From: Deltaproteobacteria bacterium
GTDB lineage: Bacteria; Myxococcota; Myxococcia; Myxococcales; SZAS-1
Assembly (NCBI GenBank): GCA_018266075.1
Contig: JAFEBB010000007.1
Location: forward strand, 117,569-181,568
Length of the DNA stretch: 64,000 bases
Direction of reading: 5' to 3'
Below the pieces are notes generated by a model. It worked only from the letters and a program-made list of their open reading frames with translations. It was not told the origin of the DNA and did no database searches. Shown piece by piece: positions 15,925 to 24,983 of the stretch; position 1 is the stretch's first letter; every line of letters starts with the position of its first letter. A program made the position numbers and the translations under genes.

Positions 15925-17373
15925 ATGCGCCGGCCCACCTTGCTCTCAGGCCTGGACCTGCTCGCGCCCAAGCTGCCGGGCGACGCCTCGCTCCTGGCCT
16001 TGCCGCCGCCCGTGCGGCCCTTGCCCAACCCTGAAGCTGCGGTTCGTGCCGCGATCGACCATCCGGTTGCGGGCCGGCCGCTCGCCGAGCGGGTGACCGC
16101 GCGCAGCAAGGTGCTCATCGTCGTCGAGCACCCGGCGCACCTGGTGCCCGCGGGCGAGCTCAGGCCGCTGCGGCTGGCGCTGCACGCGGTGCTCGACGTC
16201 CTCAAGGCGCGCGGACTGCCTCTTCGCGCGGTGAAGATCCTGGTCGCATGCGGGCTGGAGCACCGGCCGGCGATGACCGAGCTCGCGCCGGCGCTGGGCC
16301 TCGAGGTCACGGGTGGCTACGAGGTCGACATCTTCGATGCCGAGGCGCACCGCGCGTTTCGCGATCAGCCCGACGGCGCGAATGGCGCGCAAGAGCTCGC
16401 GCAGGCGCTCGCGGAGGCGGACCTCATCGTCGATCTGAGCGTGCGCACGCACGCCCCTCGGCCTCCGCTCGCGAACCTCGTGGAAGGGCTGGCCACGTAC
16501 CGGGCGCTGCGCCCGCTGCATCGGCCGGAGCAGAATCCCGAGCCCATCGCGCTGCAGCGCGCAAAGGCGCTCGCCGCCGAGCTGCCCATCTTCAGCGTCG
16601 CATTGGTGCAGAGCGAGGCCGTGCTCTCGGCGGCGGCGCAGGGCTTGTTGGGTACGAGCGACGGGCTCTCGGCTTCCGCTCGGGCGTGGAATCGGATGCC
16701 GCAGCTCATGCGTCGTCGCGCAGCCGCGCTGTTTCGCTCGGCGGCAGCGCCGGGCGCCGTGTTCGCGGGCGATCCGCTCGCGGCCGAATCGCAAGCCGAC
16801 GACGCCGTTCGCGCGGCCACGCGTGTTCCACACGGCCCGCCGGTCGATATCCTCGTGATCGGCGTACCCGATCTCTCGCCCGATGCGCCCGATGCGCGGC
16901 CAAATCCGGTGCTCACCGCGCACCTCGGGCTGGTGACGCTGCTCGGCCAGGTGCGACATCGCCTGCGCGACGGCGGCGCGGTGGTGCTCGCCACGCCGCT
17001 CGGCGATCAGTTCAACCGCGTGCAGCACCTGCCGTACGTGGAGTTCTACGAGCGCGCCCTTCGCGTGGCGCCGCGCGGGATCGATCTGTCGCAGCGATTC
17101 GAGTTCGACTTCAGCGGTCGACCCGAGCTGGTGGCCGCGTACCAGAAGCGCGGGGCGGTCCACGGCGCGCATCCGTTCCACCGCTGGTACGCTCAGGAGC
17201 GCGCGCGTGCGGGCCTGCGGGTGTTCGCGGCAGGCGCGGGCGCAGCGGCGGCCCAGCGGGTGGGCTTCGAGCCGGCGGCGACCGTCGAGGCCGGCCTCGA
17301 ACAAGCACGAGATGTGCTTGGGCTCGCGCAGCCGCAAGTGGGCGTGCTCGATGTGCTCGGGCTCGCGCGCTGA
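15925..17373 (+). CDS. LarA-like (DUF2088) protein, probably without racemase chemistry
   Basis: 482 residues. The N-terminal half follows the nickel-dependent lactate racemase LarA/DUF2088 pattern: GRPLAERVTARSKVLIVVEH, then KILVACGLEHRPAMTE in place of the usual A.G.HRP. The hallmark PH...GYSGGRK region that supplies His and the Lys bearing the nickel-pincer cofactor cannot be found, and the C-terminal half (VDILVIGVPDLSP, VVLATPLGDQFNRVQHLPY) resembles only the general fold. No larB/C/E genes are nearby. It may be a non-racemase relative. ATG 15925 begins the conserved region; an ATG at 15835 inside the divergent ppx start would add 30 atypical residues. Confidence 0.65.
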   Translation: MRRPTLLSGLDLLAPKLPGDASLLALPPPVRPLPNPEAAVRAAIDHPVAGRPLAERVTARSKVLIVVEHPAHLVPAGELRPLRLALHAVLDVLKARGLPLRAVKILVACGLEHRPAMTELAPALGLEVTGGYEVDIFDAEAHRAFRDQPDGANGAQELAQALAEADLIVDLSVRTHAPRPPLANLVEGLATYRALRPLHRPEQNPEPIALQRAKALAAELPIFSVALVQSEAVLSAAAQGLLGTSDGLSASARAWNRMPQLMRRRAAALFRSAAAPGAVFAGDPLAAESQADDAVRAATRVPHGPPVDILVIGVPDLSPDAPDARPNPVLTAHLGLVTLLGQVRHRLRDGGAVVLATPLGDQFNRVQHLPYVEFYERALRVAPRGIDLSQRFEFDFSGRPELVAAYQKRGAVHGAHPFHRWYAQERARAGLRVFAAGAGAAAAQRVGFEPAATVEAGLEQARDVLGLAQPQVGVLDVLGLAR

Positions 17374-17376
17374 CCC

Positions 17377-18702
17377 TCAGCGGTTGTGGGGCTCCTCGGA
17401 GACCCAGTGGAAGCCCCGGCTGAGCAGCTCGAGCTTCTCCGGGCCCACTCGCGTGAGCTCCATGTGGACCTTCTTGCCCTCCAGGGGGCCGTCGAGGACC
17501 AGGTGGTCCGTGCTCGGCTGATCGAGCGTGAAGTCTGCCTTCCAGCCGTCCTCGCTTTTGATGGTCGAGACGACCATCTTCTTCGCGCCAAGGTTGATGT
17601 CCACGCCGTACCACTGGGTGGACCCGTCGTAGCGCTGAAACATCACGTACTCAGGGAAGTCGAACAGCGCGCGCCGGAATCGATCGCGATCGGTCGCCAA
17701 TGGCGGACGCAGAGCTCCGTCGATCGAGAGTTGGTCGATGTCCCATATTCCGAACAGGGCAGACCGCTCCTGGAACTGGGACCAGCTTCTCCAGCTCCCG
17801 TAGCCATGAAAGGAAACCAGCCAGAGCCCAAGCCCCACCTTGACCAGCGTGGCGATGCGGTTGGCGCGCGGTGTGGCGAAGAGCGCCGGGCTCGTGAAGG
17901 GCGCCGCCGGGCGATTGAGCAGGAAGAGGCTCGCCAGGCGCGGCAGGTCGGGCACGAGCAGGAACACACTCAACAAGAGCAAGTGTGAAGAAAAGATCTT
18001 CACAGGTACGTCGTAGCTCAGGTTGAGCCCGAACACCTGGGTCATCACCGCCGAGGCGACCAGCGCGCCCAGCGTCTCGGTCAGCGGGATAATTAACAGG
18101 AACGCCGCCAGCAGCTCCGTGCTGCCCGCGAATCTCTCATACGCGGGCGCGCTGCCAATGGAGCTCCAGAGGATGCCCATGGGCGAGAAGTCGCCGAGGG
18201 GCTGAACCAACCTGGCCAGATGCGGGAAGGGCATCTGCATGGGAAATACTTTCACGATTCCATAGCCAAAGAGCTGCATGGCCAGGCCCAGTCGAACGAC
18301 GGCGCGGAACCACTTGTCCAGCGTGACGTGGTTCGGGCGTCTCCGATCGACGATCGACCACGCCGCGGTCGCGAGGGCCGAGACCAGCACCAGGGTGAAG
18401 ATGAGGACCCAGTCGTAGGTCTTGTCACTGCTCCCGGTGTCTTCGAACGATGGCGCCTCCGGCAAATGAAGAATGTGCGCCGCCACCCAGAGGGTCACGA
18501 GCCGCACGGGCGTGACAGTGGCCAAATCCGGAATGTGGATATTTGGGATCGGAAATAGAGAAGGAAATACGGCGTGCGTGAGAGAGAAGAGGCCCAGATA
18601 GAGAAATGAGAATCGAAACGAGACGAGCCTGCCGATGCTCCAGGCCGAAGGCTCTGCCGGCTTGGCTTCCGGAGGAGCGCTCTCGATGGGTTGCTCGCTC
18701 AT
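17377..18702 (-). CDS. DoxX-like polytopic membrane protein
   Basis: 441 residues. After a Pro/Glu-rich cytoplasmic lead (MSEQPIESAPPEAKPAEPSA) come about seven to eight hydrophobic helices, e.g. FSFLYLGLFSLTHAVFPSLF, WVLIFTLVLVSALATAAW and LLLLSVFLLVPDLPRLASLF. The core FRAVVRLGLAMQLFGYGIVK with later ELLAAFLLIIPLTETLGALV is the DoxX/HTTM-like pattern. The last ~110 residues are a soluble beta-rich domain (STIKSEDGWKADFTLDQPST). Function unknown; DoxX relatives act in membrane redox or lipid-linked processes. ATG 18702 is chosen because residues upstream have non-coding composition. It is convergent with the LarA-like gene, 3 bases apart. Confidence 0.7.
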   Translation of the reverse strand: MSEQPIESAPPEAKPAEPSAWSIGRLVSFRFSFLYLGLFSLTHAVFPSLFPIPNIHIPDLATVTPVRLVTLWVAAHILHLPEAPSFEDTGSSDKTYDWVLIFTLVLVSALATAAWSIVDRRRPNHVTLDKWFRAVVRLGLAMQLFGYGIVKVFPMQMPFPHLARLVQPLGDFSPMGILWSSIGSAPAYERFAGSTELLAAFLLIIPLTETLGALVASAVMTQVFGLNLSYDVPVKIFSSHLLLLSVFLLVPDLPRLASLFLLNRPAAPFTSPALFATPRANRIATLVKVGLGLWLVSFHGYGSWRSWSQFQERSALFGIWDIDQLSIDGALRPPLATDRDRFRRALFDFPEYVMFQRYDGSTQWYGVDINLGAKKMVVSTIKSEDGWKADFTLDQPSTDHLVLDGPLEGKKVHMELTRVGPEKLELLSRGFHWVSEEPHNR

Positions 18703-18839
18703 GGCCACGCTCGATTTGGTGTCGAGTCGCGACGCTATCAGGTCCTGCGGGGCTGCCGACCACGACGCTGAGGGCTGTCTCCGGCTACGAGCTCGCTGAT
18801 GTCGAGCAGTGGGGCGAACCACGTGCTGACCTTCGTCAG

Positions 18840-19237
18840 TCATTCCATCGACCGGCTCGCGAGCTGCACCCAAGCGACGCGTCGTTCGAATGGAATCGAG
18901 AAGAGAAATCCATCTCCCGAATTGGACCTATCGGGAACGGAGGCGAAATTGTTGAAAGTCTGGTCGATGGCCGTGACGGTCGCTTTCGCCACGTCGACCA
19001 GGGTCATCACATTTCGATGATCGGTCGGGTGTTTGTTGTCGGGGTGGTGAAGCCACGCTCTGAACGGAATGTGCGCCGGCCGGGGCGCGGCGCGTCGTGC
19101 AACGCGCAGCCGATCGCCACGAGCGAGCCGTCGGGAGATGTGGACGCGAACGAACCCCAGCACCCGAAGCCATTCCGTTCGATGCGATTGCGCTTCCCCG
19201 TTCGTAGGTCCAGGACATCGAGTACGGCGCCGAGCTG
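18840..19237 (-). pseudogene. Remnant of a beta-propeller-like protein, frameshifted
   Basis: Two reading frames together make a sensible C-terminus. The first holds LGAVLDVLDLRTGKRNRIE and SFASTSPDGSLVAIGCALHD (a WD/TolB-like blade); the second continues HIPFRAWLHHPDNKHPTDH with VMTLVDVAKATVTAIDQTF and FLFSIPFERRVAWVQLASRS, ending in TGA at 18840. The switch lies in a GC run near 19070-19100 and needs one missing base. No N-terminus exists: upstream the frame runs without a stop into the AlkZ-like remnant, so an internal deletion fused two genes, or a stop was lost. Confidence 0.55.
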
Positions 19238-19875
19238 CCGCGAGCGCGCCAGCTCTCTCGCCAGCGCCGGAGATCGCTTCAGCGCTTCATCGAGCCGCTT
19301 CATCCCTTCTGGATTGGCCTCGCTTCGCGCGCGCCACAGGTCCTCGAAGAGCAGGGCGGTGCTGCCGATGGCCAGCGAGGGAAACGCGCCGTCGTCAACC
19401 TCGCCTGCGCCCACGATCAGCAATCGCGTCCAGAGCGCCTTCACCGCCTGCTTGGAAGCGCTTCTCGTTGTGCCTGCCCTGGAGCTCGACCTCCGCGCGC
19501 ACTTCCTTCATCGATCGCGGCGAGTTCTCCTCGAGCACCTGGAGAATCGCGCTCGACTCCGAGGGCAGACCCAGGAAGAGGTCGCCCTCGGACTCCAGCA
19601 GGCCGAGCACGCTCTGAAATACCTCGCGCGAAAAGAACGTCGCGCGTCCGCGCAACGACTTTGCGTACACAAACGCGGGTCCCGCCGGCGAGCCGCTCGC
19701 GCAGTTGCCAGATCTCGGCGACGCGCGGGTCGGCCTCGCTGCTCCAATCCCAGCGCATCTCACTGCGCGGGTAGGCCAGGCTCCAGAGCGAGGGCAGCTC
19801 GGGTCGGCTCGCGATGGGATAGGCGAGCACGATCCCGTGCTTCTCGACCGCCTTGATTGCCGCGGGCTCGCGCAT
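19238..19875 (-). pseudogene. AlkZ-related protein, broken by two frameshifts
   Basis: ATG 19875 opens MREPAAIKAVEKHGIVLAYP, then LPSLWSLAYPRSEMRWDW and REIWQLRERLAGG-like sequence. The next frame continues PAFVYAKSLRGRATFFSREV and SVLGLLESEGDLFLGLPSES; the third continues VKALWTRLLIVGAGEV and TALLFEDLWRARSEANPEG. Each junction is repaired by removing one G from a G-run (near 19682 and near 19439). The joined ~200 residues resemble AlkZ-related winged-helix proteins (LPSLW, YAKLLRGRATL pattern). Either a genuine pseudogene or assembly homopolymer errors; two identical-type shifts within 250 bases favour checking reads first. Confidence 0.55.
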
Positions 19876-19922
19876 GACGTCACGCCTTCGGCTTCGCCTC
19901 GACGGGTTGACCCAGAATCACC

Positions 19923-20999
19923 ATGGTGCATCGTCTGCGCGCTTCAACTTCGAGCGCAACCTCAGATCCTCGACTGCGCTCCAGTCGCCGAGCGCGCACC
20001 CGCTCCGCGACCCACCACCCTGCGTTATCGTCGGACATTCTCTCCGGCACCCTCGCCATCGCCCGCGCCGTCGCGCCCAAGGACCCGCAGTTGGCGGAGG
20101 TCCTCGAGGCCGAGTGTGCGCGCCTCCAGAACCCCGGGGCCGGGACGCGAGCGCGCGAGCGCGCTCTGCTCGAGGCAGCCCACTCGCGCAGCCAGTTCTC
20201 GCTGATCCCGTCTGGGCTCTTCGACCAAAACGTCACCACCTTCGCTGACGCCGAGGGTGCGCTGCAGGTCTGGGCCTACGACGACGACATCGTCACGCTC
20301 GACGACCACGAGCCCAACCCGTGGACCGACAGCGTGGACATGGAGAAGCAGCTGACGGCGCTGCTCGCGAGCCCGCAGCGTCACCGGGTCGGCGCCATCC
20401 GGCTCCCCTTGTTCGAGGGAAGCGCGCGCGCTGCGGCGTTTCTCGCGGGGCACCGTGCTGCGTCACTCGTCAGTCATCTCGACGTGCGCAATCAATCGAA
20501 GACCGTCCTCGTGCCGGTGGCGTCGGCTTTCCCAAAGCTGCGCGGTCTCTCCTGCGGGAAGAACGAGGTCGCGACGCTGCTCGCCGAAGGCGCTCCCGAG
20601 CTCGAGTCGTTGGTGGTGAGGAGCATGCGCGGATTGTCGGCGGAGGTGCTCGACGCTGCCGCGTGCCTTCCCAAGCTCCGACACCTCGGGTTGCGGTCGC
20701 CCCTGCCTCGGGGCGAAGAGCTCGCCGTGCTCAGCGCGCATCCCGTGATGAACCAGCTCACGAGCCTGAAGCTCTTCGACGTGAATGGGGCGGACCGCTT
20801 CCCCTTCGGCGCGTTGGTCGAGCGGCACGAGGCCTTCGCCTACCTGACTCGCCTCGACCTTCCCGGACACCTGGTACCTGAGGACGTGCGCGCGCGCGTG
20901 CGCAAGGTCTTGCCCGAGGCAGGCTTCGTCACCTGGGCCCGCCGAGAGACGATGGCGCTCGACTTCGAGACCACGGGCTGGGGCGCCGCCGCCCGCTAG
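19923..20999 (+). CDS. Leucine-rich-repeat-like protein (TIGR02996-type context)
   Basis: Up to 358 residues. The first ~36 residues are Arg/Ser-rich and look non-coding, so the real start may lie later, but no good internal start codon with a Shine-Dalgarno is visible. The body has an N-terminal helical region (AVAPKDPQLAEVLEAECARL), then loosely repeated LRR strands: LVSHLDVRNQSK, FPKLRGLSCG, PELESLVVRSMRGL, LPKLRHLGLRSPL, NQLTSLKLFDV, AYLTRLDLPGHL. These match the bacterial LRR proteins often found in Myxococcota and Planctomycetes with TIGR02996-type starts. No signal peptide. Probable protein-protein interaction role. Confidence 0.6.
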   Translation: MVHRLRASTSSATSDPRLRSSRRARTRSATHHPALSSDILSGTLAIARAVAPKDPQLAEVLEAECARLQNPGAGTRARERALLEAAHSRSQFSLIPSGLFDQNVTTFADAEGALQVWAYDDDIVTLDDHEPNPWTDSVDMEKQLTALLASPQRHRVGAIRLPLFEGSARAAAFLAGHRAASLVSHLDVRNQSKTVLVPVASAFPKLRGLSCGKNEVATLLAEGAPELESLVVRSMRGLSAEVLDAAACLPKLRHLGLRSPLPRGEELAVLSAHPVMNQLTSLKLFDVNGADRFPFGALVERHEAFAYLTRLDLPGHLVPEDVRARVRKVLPEAGFVTWARRETMALDFETTGWGAAAR

Positions 21000-21010
21000 A
21001 GTCTGCGGTT

Positions 21011-21685
21011 CTAGCGATACCGCCGGTGGTAATGCGGCCGGTACACATGGTGGTACACGGGCGCGCGGAACCACGGGTGCGCGTACCAGTGGTAGTAGCG
21101 CGGGCCCCACGCGCCCCAGTACGGCCGCGGACCCCAACCGAAGACCCACGGCGCGACGACCCAGCGCCAACCGAACGCCGGGTAGTACACGTACATCTGC
21201 GGATTCCCCGTCGCGGGCACGTACGTGTAGTTCTGCGCGTACGGCATCCACAGCCAGCCGTACTGCGACGTGTAGACCCACTGGCCGGTCGCGTTCGGAG
21301 CGGCGGGCGCTGCAGCTTGCGGCGCAGGCTGCTGCGGCGCGGGCGCGGGCGCCTGGGCCTGCTGCTGAACCGGTTGCTGCGTCGTGATCGGCTTCGACGT
21401 CTGGACGCCCGGCTGAGCGGCCTGTTGCTGCGGCGCCATCGGCTGCGAGGTCTGCACGCCGGGCTGCTGCGCGGGCGCTTTGCCTGCAGGCTGCGAATCG
21501 GTCGGCGGCGGAGTGGGGGCTGCGGGCGGGGGAGGCGGCGTCTCCGTCGGCGCTGCGCCCTGGGGCTGCGCGGGCGCTTCAGCGTTGTCGTCGGACGGAC
21601 CGGCGGCGGGCGCTGCGTAGGCCGAGAACGCCATGGAGCTCGCCAGCGCGGCGGCGAGCGTCGAGAGGTGAAGGTTGCGCGTCAT
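21011..21685 (-). CDS. Secreted Pro/Gln-rich protein with Trp/Tyr-rich C-terminus
   Basis: 224 residues from ATG 21685 (TGGAG upstream). MTRNLHLSTLAAALASSMAF followed by SAYA/AP is a Sec signal peptide. The middle (~30-130) is Pro/Ala/Gln low complexity with a repeated GVQTS(Q/K)P(M/I) unit. The C-terminal ~90 residues are extremely Tyr/Trp/His/Pro-rich: GQWVYTSQYGWLWMPYAQ, FGWRWVVAPWVFGWGPRPYW, and a basic His/Arg/Tyr tail. This YxWVxxY-type domain occurs in exported proteins of unknown role, probably cell-surface or matrix associated. Confidence 0.75.
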   Translation of the reverse strand: MTRNLHLSTLAAALASSMAFSAYAAPAAGPSDDNAEAPAQPQGAAPTETPPPPPAAPTPPPTDSQPAGKAPAQQPGVQTSQPMAPQQQAAQPGVQTSKPITTQQPVQQQAQAPAPAPQQPAPQAAAPAAPNATGQWVYTSQYGWLWMPYAQNYTYVPATGNPQMYVYYPAFGWRWVVAPWVFGWGPRPYWGAWGPRYYHWYAHPWFRAPVYHHVYRPHYHRRYR

Positions 21686-21824
21686 GGGTCGCTCCAGGGC
21701 ACGGCCCCAGCTGTAACCAGCGCGACGACAGACGCAAATCGGCGCCGCGCATTCACCGGCTCCAACCCACGAGCCGGCCGGAAGTTACGGTGCCCGACCC
21801 AGCAGGCAAGCGGCTCAGCGCCCG

Positions 21825-22862
21825 CTAGCCGAAGAAGACCTCGGCCATCTCGAACAGCTTGGGATCCACCGTCTTCAGCTTCGACGTGGCCTCCGAGAGC
21901 GGCACGCTCAGCACCTCGTTGCCGCGCAAGGCCGCCATGCGCCCGAACTCGCCGGCCGCGACCATGTCGCAGGCCTTCACGCCGTAGCGCGTCGCGAGCA
22001 CGCGGTCGTGCGCCGTGGGCGAGCCGCCGCGCTGGATGTGCCCGAGCACCGTCACGCGCGTCTCGAAGCCGGTGCGCTTCTCGAGCTCCGTCGCCAGGAA
22101 CTGGCCGATGCCGCCGAGCTGCACGTGGCCGAACTCGTCGAGGCGCTGCGAGGTGGTCACGTTCTCGCCGCCCTTGGCCGTGGCCACCGTCGCGCCCTCG
22201 GCCACCACCACGATGCTGAACTTCTTTCCCTGCGCGTGTCGGTGCTGCAGGTGCTTGGCCACGTTGCCGAGATCGATCGGGTACTCGGGCACGAGGATCA
22301 CGTCGGCGCCGCCGGCGATGCCCGCGTACGTCGCGATCCAGCCTGCATGGCGGCCCATCACCTCGCACACGATCACGCGCTTGTGGCTCTCGGCCGTCGA
22401 GTGCAGGCGATCGATGGCCTCGGTGGCGATCGAGACGGCGGTGTCGAAGCCGAAGGTGAAGTCGGTGCCGTAGAGATCGTTGTCGATGGTCTTGGGCACG
22501 CCCACGATCTTCACGCCCTTCTCCTCGAAGAGCTTCTTGGCCACGCCGAGCGTGTCCTCGCCGCCGATGGCCACGATGGCGCCCAGGTTGTGGCGATCGA
22601 TCGTGCGCAGCACCTTCTCCACGTTCTCCGGCTTCTTGAACGGGTTGGTGCGCGAGGTGCCGAGGATCGTGCCGCCGACGTGCAAGATGCCCGATACGCT
22701 CTGGCGGGTGAGGCGCAGGTTCGAGTCCTCGACGAGGCCCTTCCAGCCGTCGCGGATGCCCATGCACTCGAAGTTGTGGTGCTCGGCGCGCCGGACGACC
22801 GCGCGGATGACTGCGTTGAGGCCGGGGCAATCGCCGCCGCCGGTGAGGATTCCGATCTTCAT
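21825..22862 (-). CDS. pfp: 6-phosphofructokinase, pyrophosphate-type (group III) signature
   Basis: 345 residues, cytosolic. Phosphorylates fructose 6-phosphate in glycolysis. MKIGILTGGGDCPGLNAVIR is the nucleotide/PPi loop, PKTIDND carries the catalytic Asp127, and MGRHAGWIA and GHIQRGGSP bind the sugar phosphate. The donor-deciding positions read GGEDT (D103) and PKTIDND (K124). Classical ATP enzymes have Gly at both; the Asp/Lys pair is the mark of PPi-dependent enzymes, as in the Amycolatopsis methanolica PPi-PFK. The reaction would then be reversible and use PPi. ATG 22862 has AGGGAG upstream. Stands alone. Confidence 0.93.
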   Translation of the reverse strand: MKIGILTGGGDCPGLNAVIRAVVRRAEHHNFECMGIRDGWKGLVEDSNLRLTRQSVSGILHVGGTILGTSRTNPFKKPENVEKVLRTIDRHNLGAIVAIGGEDTLGVAKKLFEEKGVKIVGVPKTIDNDLYGTDFTFGFDTAVSIATEAIDRLHSTAESHKRVIVCEVMGRHAGWIATYAGIAGGADVILVPEYPIDLGNVAKHLQHRHAQGKKFSIVVVAEGATVATAKGGENVTTSQRLDEFGHVQLGGIGQFLATELEKRTGFETRVTVLGHIQRGGSPTAHDRVLATRYGVKACDMVAAGEFGRMAALRGNEVLSVPLSEATSKLKTVDPKLFEMAEVFFG

Positions 22863-22978
22863 GCGCGCTCCCTAGACCCACACGCTCGTTTGCGTCGCGA
22901 ATCTAGGGAACAAGGGCAGAGCGCCGCAATGAACAAGTACGCGGCCTGCCGCTCAGGGGACGCTCGTCCGACCCGCGC

Positions 22979-23440
22979 TCAAGAACCCTTGAGGATAGCC
23001 GAGAGCTTCGTCGTCCCGCTGGTGACCTCGGCCACGCGCCAGCCGTCCTTGAGCTTCACCAGGTCGAGCACGACGGTCTTCGCCTCGTCGGCGCTGGTGA
23101 ACTTCACCGTGGCCTGCGCGCGGTCGGGCGCGCTCTGGCTGATGGCGATGTCGACCTTGGCGATCTCCCAGTCCTGCGCGTCGACGAACGGATCGCCGTC
23201 GAGGTTGGGAACATCGCCCTTCTTCGCGGCGGCATCCCGGTCCGCGAGGATCGCCGCGACCAGCTGAGGCGAAAAGAGCTTCTTCAGATCAGACTTCTTG
23301 TCGAGCTTCACGCCCTGGGTGTTCCCGCCGATGTAGTGGGCGTAGATGCTCTGCACGAACGCGCGCGCCAGCGGGTCCTCCGCGGGCGCTGCGCTCAGGC
23401 CGAGCGCCACCACTGCCGCCGCGATCCGAAATGTAACCAT
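22979..23440 (-). CDS. DUF3828-like secreted protein
   Basis: 153 residues. MVTFRIAAAVVALGLSAAPA is a signal peptide. The body matches the DUF3828 pattern: LARAFVQSIYAHYIGG, LKKLFSPQLVAAILADRDAA, then DGDPFVDAQDWEIAKVDIAI and the beta-rich VVLDLVKLKDGWRVAEV. Related proteins (YbjP/YqhG-like, and some type VI immunity proteins) are periplasmic or lipoprotein. Its ATG overlaps the VWA gene stop (ATGA at 23440), so it is the coupled second gene of a two-gene operon. Confidence 0.8.
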   Translation of the reverse strand: MVTFRIAAAVVALGLSAAPAEDPLARAFVQSIYAHYIGGNTQGVKLDKKSDLKKLFSPQLVAAILADRDAAAKKGDVPNLDGDPFVDAQDWEIAKVDIAISQSAPDRAQATVKFTSADEAKTVVLDLVKLKDGWRVAEVTSGTTKLSAILKGS

Positions 23441-24780
23441 CAGTTGAAGATGGTCTGGCAGCCCGTGAGGATGTCCACCTGGCCGGTGCTGTCCGCGGAC
23501 ACCGTGGTGCAGGTGTTGGGGCAGAGGATGATCTGCGAGGGGGCGTTGGGGTTGTCGTAGTACCAGGCGTCGCCCGAGGCGGGGCAAGCGCTCGCGCCGG
23601 TGACCGCGGGGATGGTCTCCGCCGCGCCGCCGCCGCCCGGCGTGTACTGCACGTTCACCTGGCTGATGTTGATGGTGCCCGCATCCGGCGTGGGCAGCGT
23701 GTACTGACAGCCGAGCGCGGTGCCGCGGATGTTGTTGAGCGCGTCGAGGAACTGCTGGTTCACGTTCTGGGTGGTGTCCACGATGAACGCCGCGTTGGTG
23801 CCGCCCGCCGAGGCGATGCCGTTGAGCGCGGAGAGCGAGCTGCCCACGCCGATCACGAAGGTGCGGATCGACGGGTTGCTCTGGAAGCCGTTCGCGGCGA
23901 TCTGGTCGATGTCGGAGAGGTTGGTGTCGCACTCGGTGGGGTCGCCGTCGGTCGCGAGCACCGCGATGACCACGTGGTCCGGGTGGCTCGAGTGCCACGT
24001 CGCCGCGTGCTCCACGGCGCCGAGCAGCGCCGCCGAGGTGGGCGTGTCCGTCGAGGGCGAGTGCTGGCTCAGCGAGTTGGTGATCGCGCTGGCCACGCCG
24101 GGCAGCGGGGCGATCTCCACCTCGGGCGTGGCGTAGTCGGAGGCGATGCACGAGTCGCCGCCACCGCCGCCGCCGCAGCCGATGCAGTAGCCGCCGTAGC
24201 AGAGGCCGCCGCCCGACTCGCAGGCCTGCGTGTTCGCGCTGTTGTTGCACTGGCTGGGGCAGCTGCTGCCGCCGCTCGGCGGCAGGCCGAAGTACTGGAT
24301 GCCCACCGAGATGCCCGCCAGGCCCGGCTGGTTCACGAAGGAGCTGAGCGCGCCGGTGACCGCGGACCACTTGTCCGTGTTGCCCGCAACCGTCTCGCTC
24401 ATCGAGCCCGACTGGTCGAGCATGATGTACATGTCGAGCGGCAGCGACTGAGCCTTGGTCGAGTCGGCCGCGCAGGCCTGGAAGCCGCCGTCGCCGTTGG
24501 TGCCGCCGGTGCCCGAGCCGCTGGCGTTGGTGCCCGAGCCGCTGCCCGAGGTGCCGGTGGTGACGCCGCTGCCCGTCGTCGCGTTGCCGCTGCCGGTCGC
24601 CGAGCCGTTGCCGCTGGTGTTCCCGTTGCCGCTGCCGTTGGCGCCGGTGGTCGAGGTCGCCGTGGTCTTGCTCACGTGCGCGTCGACGGTGGCGCCGCCG
24701 CCGCATGCCGCGCTCGCCACCAGCGCGAGCGCGCTGAGGAGCGACAGCTTCCAGCTCAGGTTCGTCGCGGGGCGCACCAT
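23440..24780 (-). CDS. VWA-domain lipoprotein
   Basis: 446 residues from ATG 24780 with GGAG ten bases upstream. The signal ends in ALVASAAC (lipobox SAAC). A ~60-residue Gly/Ser/Asn/Thr linker of GSGNGN-type repeats leads to a von Willebrand A domain starting near residue 112: LPLDMYIMLDQSGSMSE provides the DxSxS MIDAS, TDTPTSAAL the MIDAS Thr, and VVIAVLATDGDPTECD the Asp. A Cys-rich insertion (CESGGGLCYGGYCIGCGGGG) interrupts the fold between MIDAS elements. Likely a surface metal-ion-dependent adhesion or scaffold protein. First gene of an operon with the DUF3828-like gene. Confidence 0.88.
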   Translation of the reverse strand: MVRPATNLSWKLSLLSALALVASAACGGGATVDAHVSKTTATSTTGANGSGNGNTSGNGSATGSGNATTGSGVTTGTSGSGSGTNASGSGTGGTNGDGGFQACAADSTKAQSLPLDMYIMLDQSGSMSETVAGNTDKWSAVTGALSSFVNQPGLAGISVGIQYFGLPPSGGSSCPSQCNNSANTQACESGGGLCYGGYCIGCGGGGGGDSCIASDYATPEVEIAPLPGVASAITNSLSQHSPSTDTPTSAALLGAVEHAATWHSSHPDHVVIAVLATDGDPTECDTNLSDIDQIAANGFQSNPSIRTFVIGVGSSLSALNGIASAGGTNAAFIVDTTQNVNQQFLDALNNIRGTALGCQYTLPTPDAGTINISQVNVQYTPGGGGAAETIPAVTGASACPASGDAWYYDNPNAPSQIILCPNTCTTVSADSTGQVDILTGCQTIFN

Positions 24781-24983
24781 GATGGTCTCCGAGGCAAGCT
24801 CACCCGCTTGGGGAGCGGGCGGGCGTCTATGCCACGGCTCGCGATGCGCTCGTAAGGGGCTGCAATCCCACCTTTCCGCCCATTAGGCGCACAATTCGAA
24901 AAGGCGTTTGCGAATACCAGCTCGCGACTCATGAATATCGGCCGCTTCGCCCCGTCCCGGACGAACCTTCCTGGAGAGGCGAC

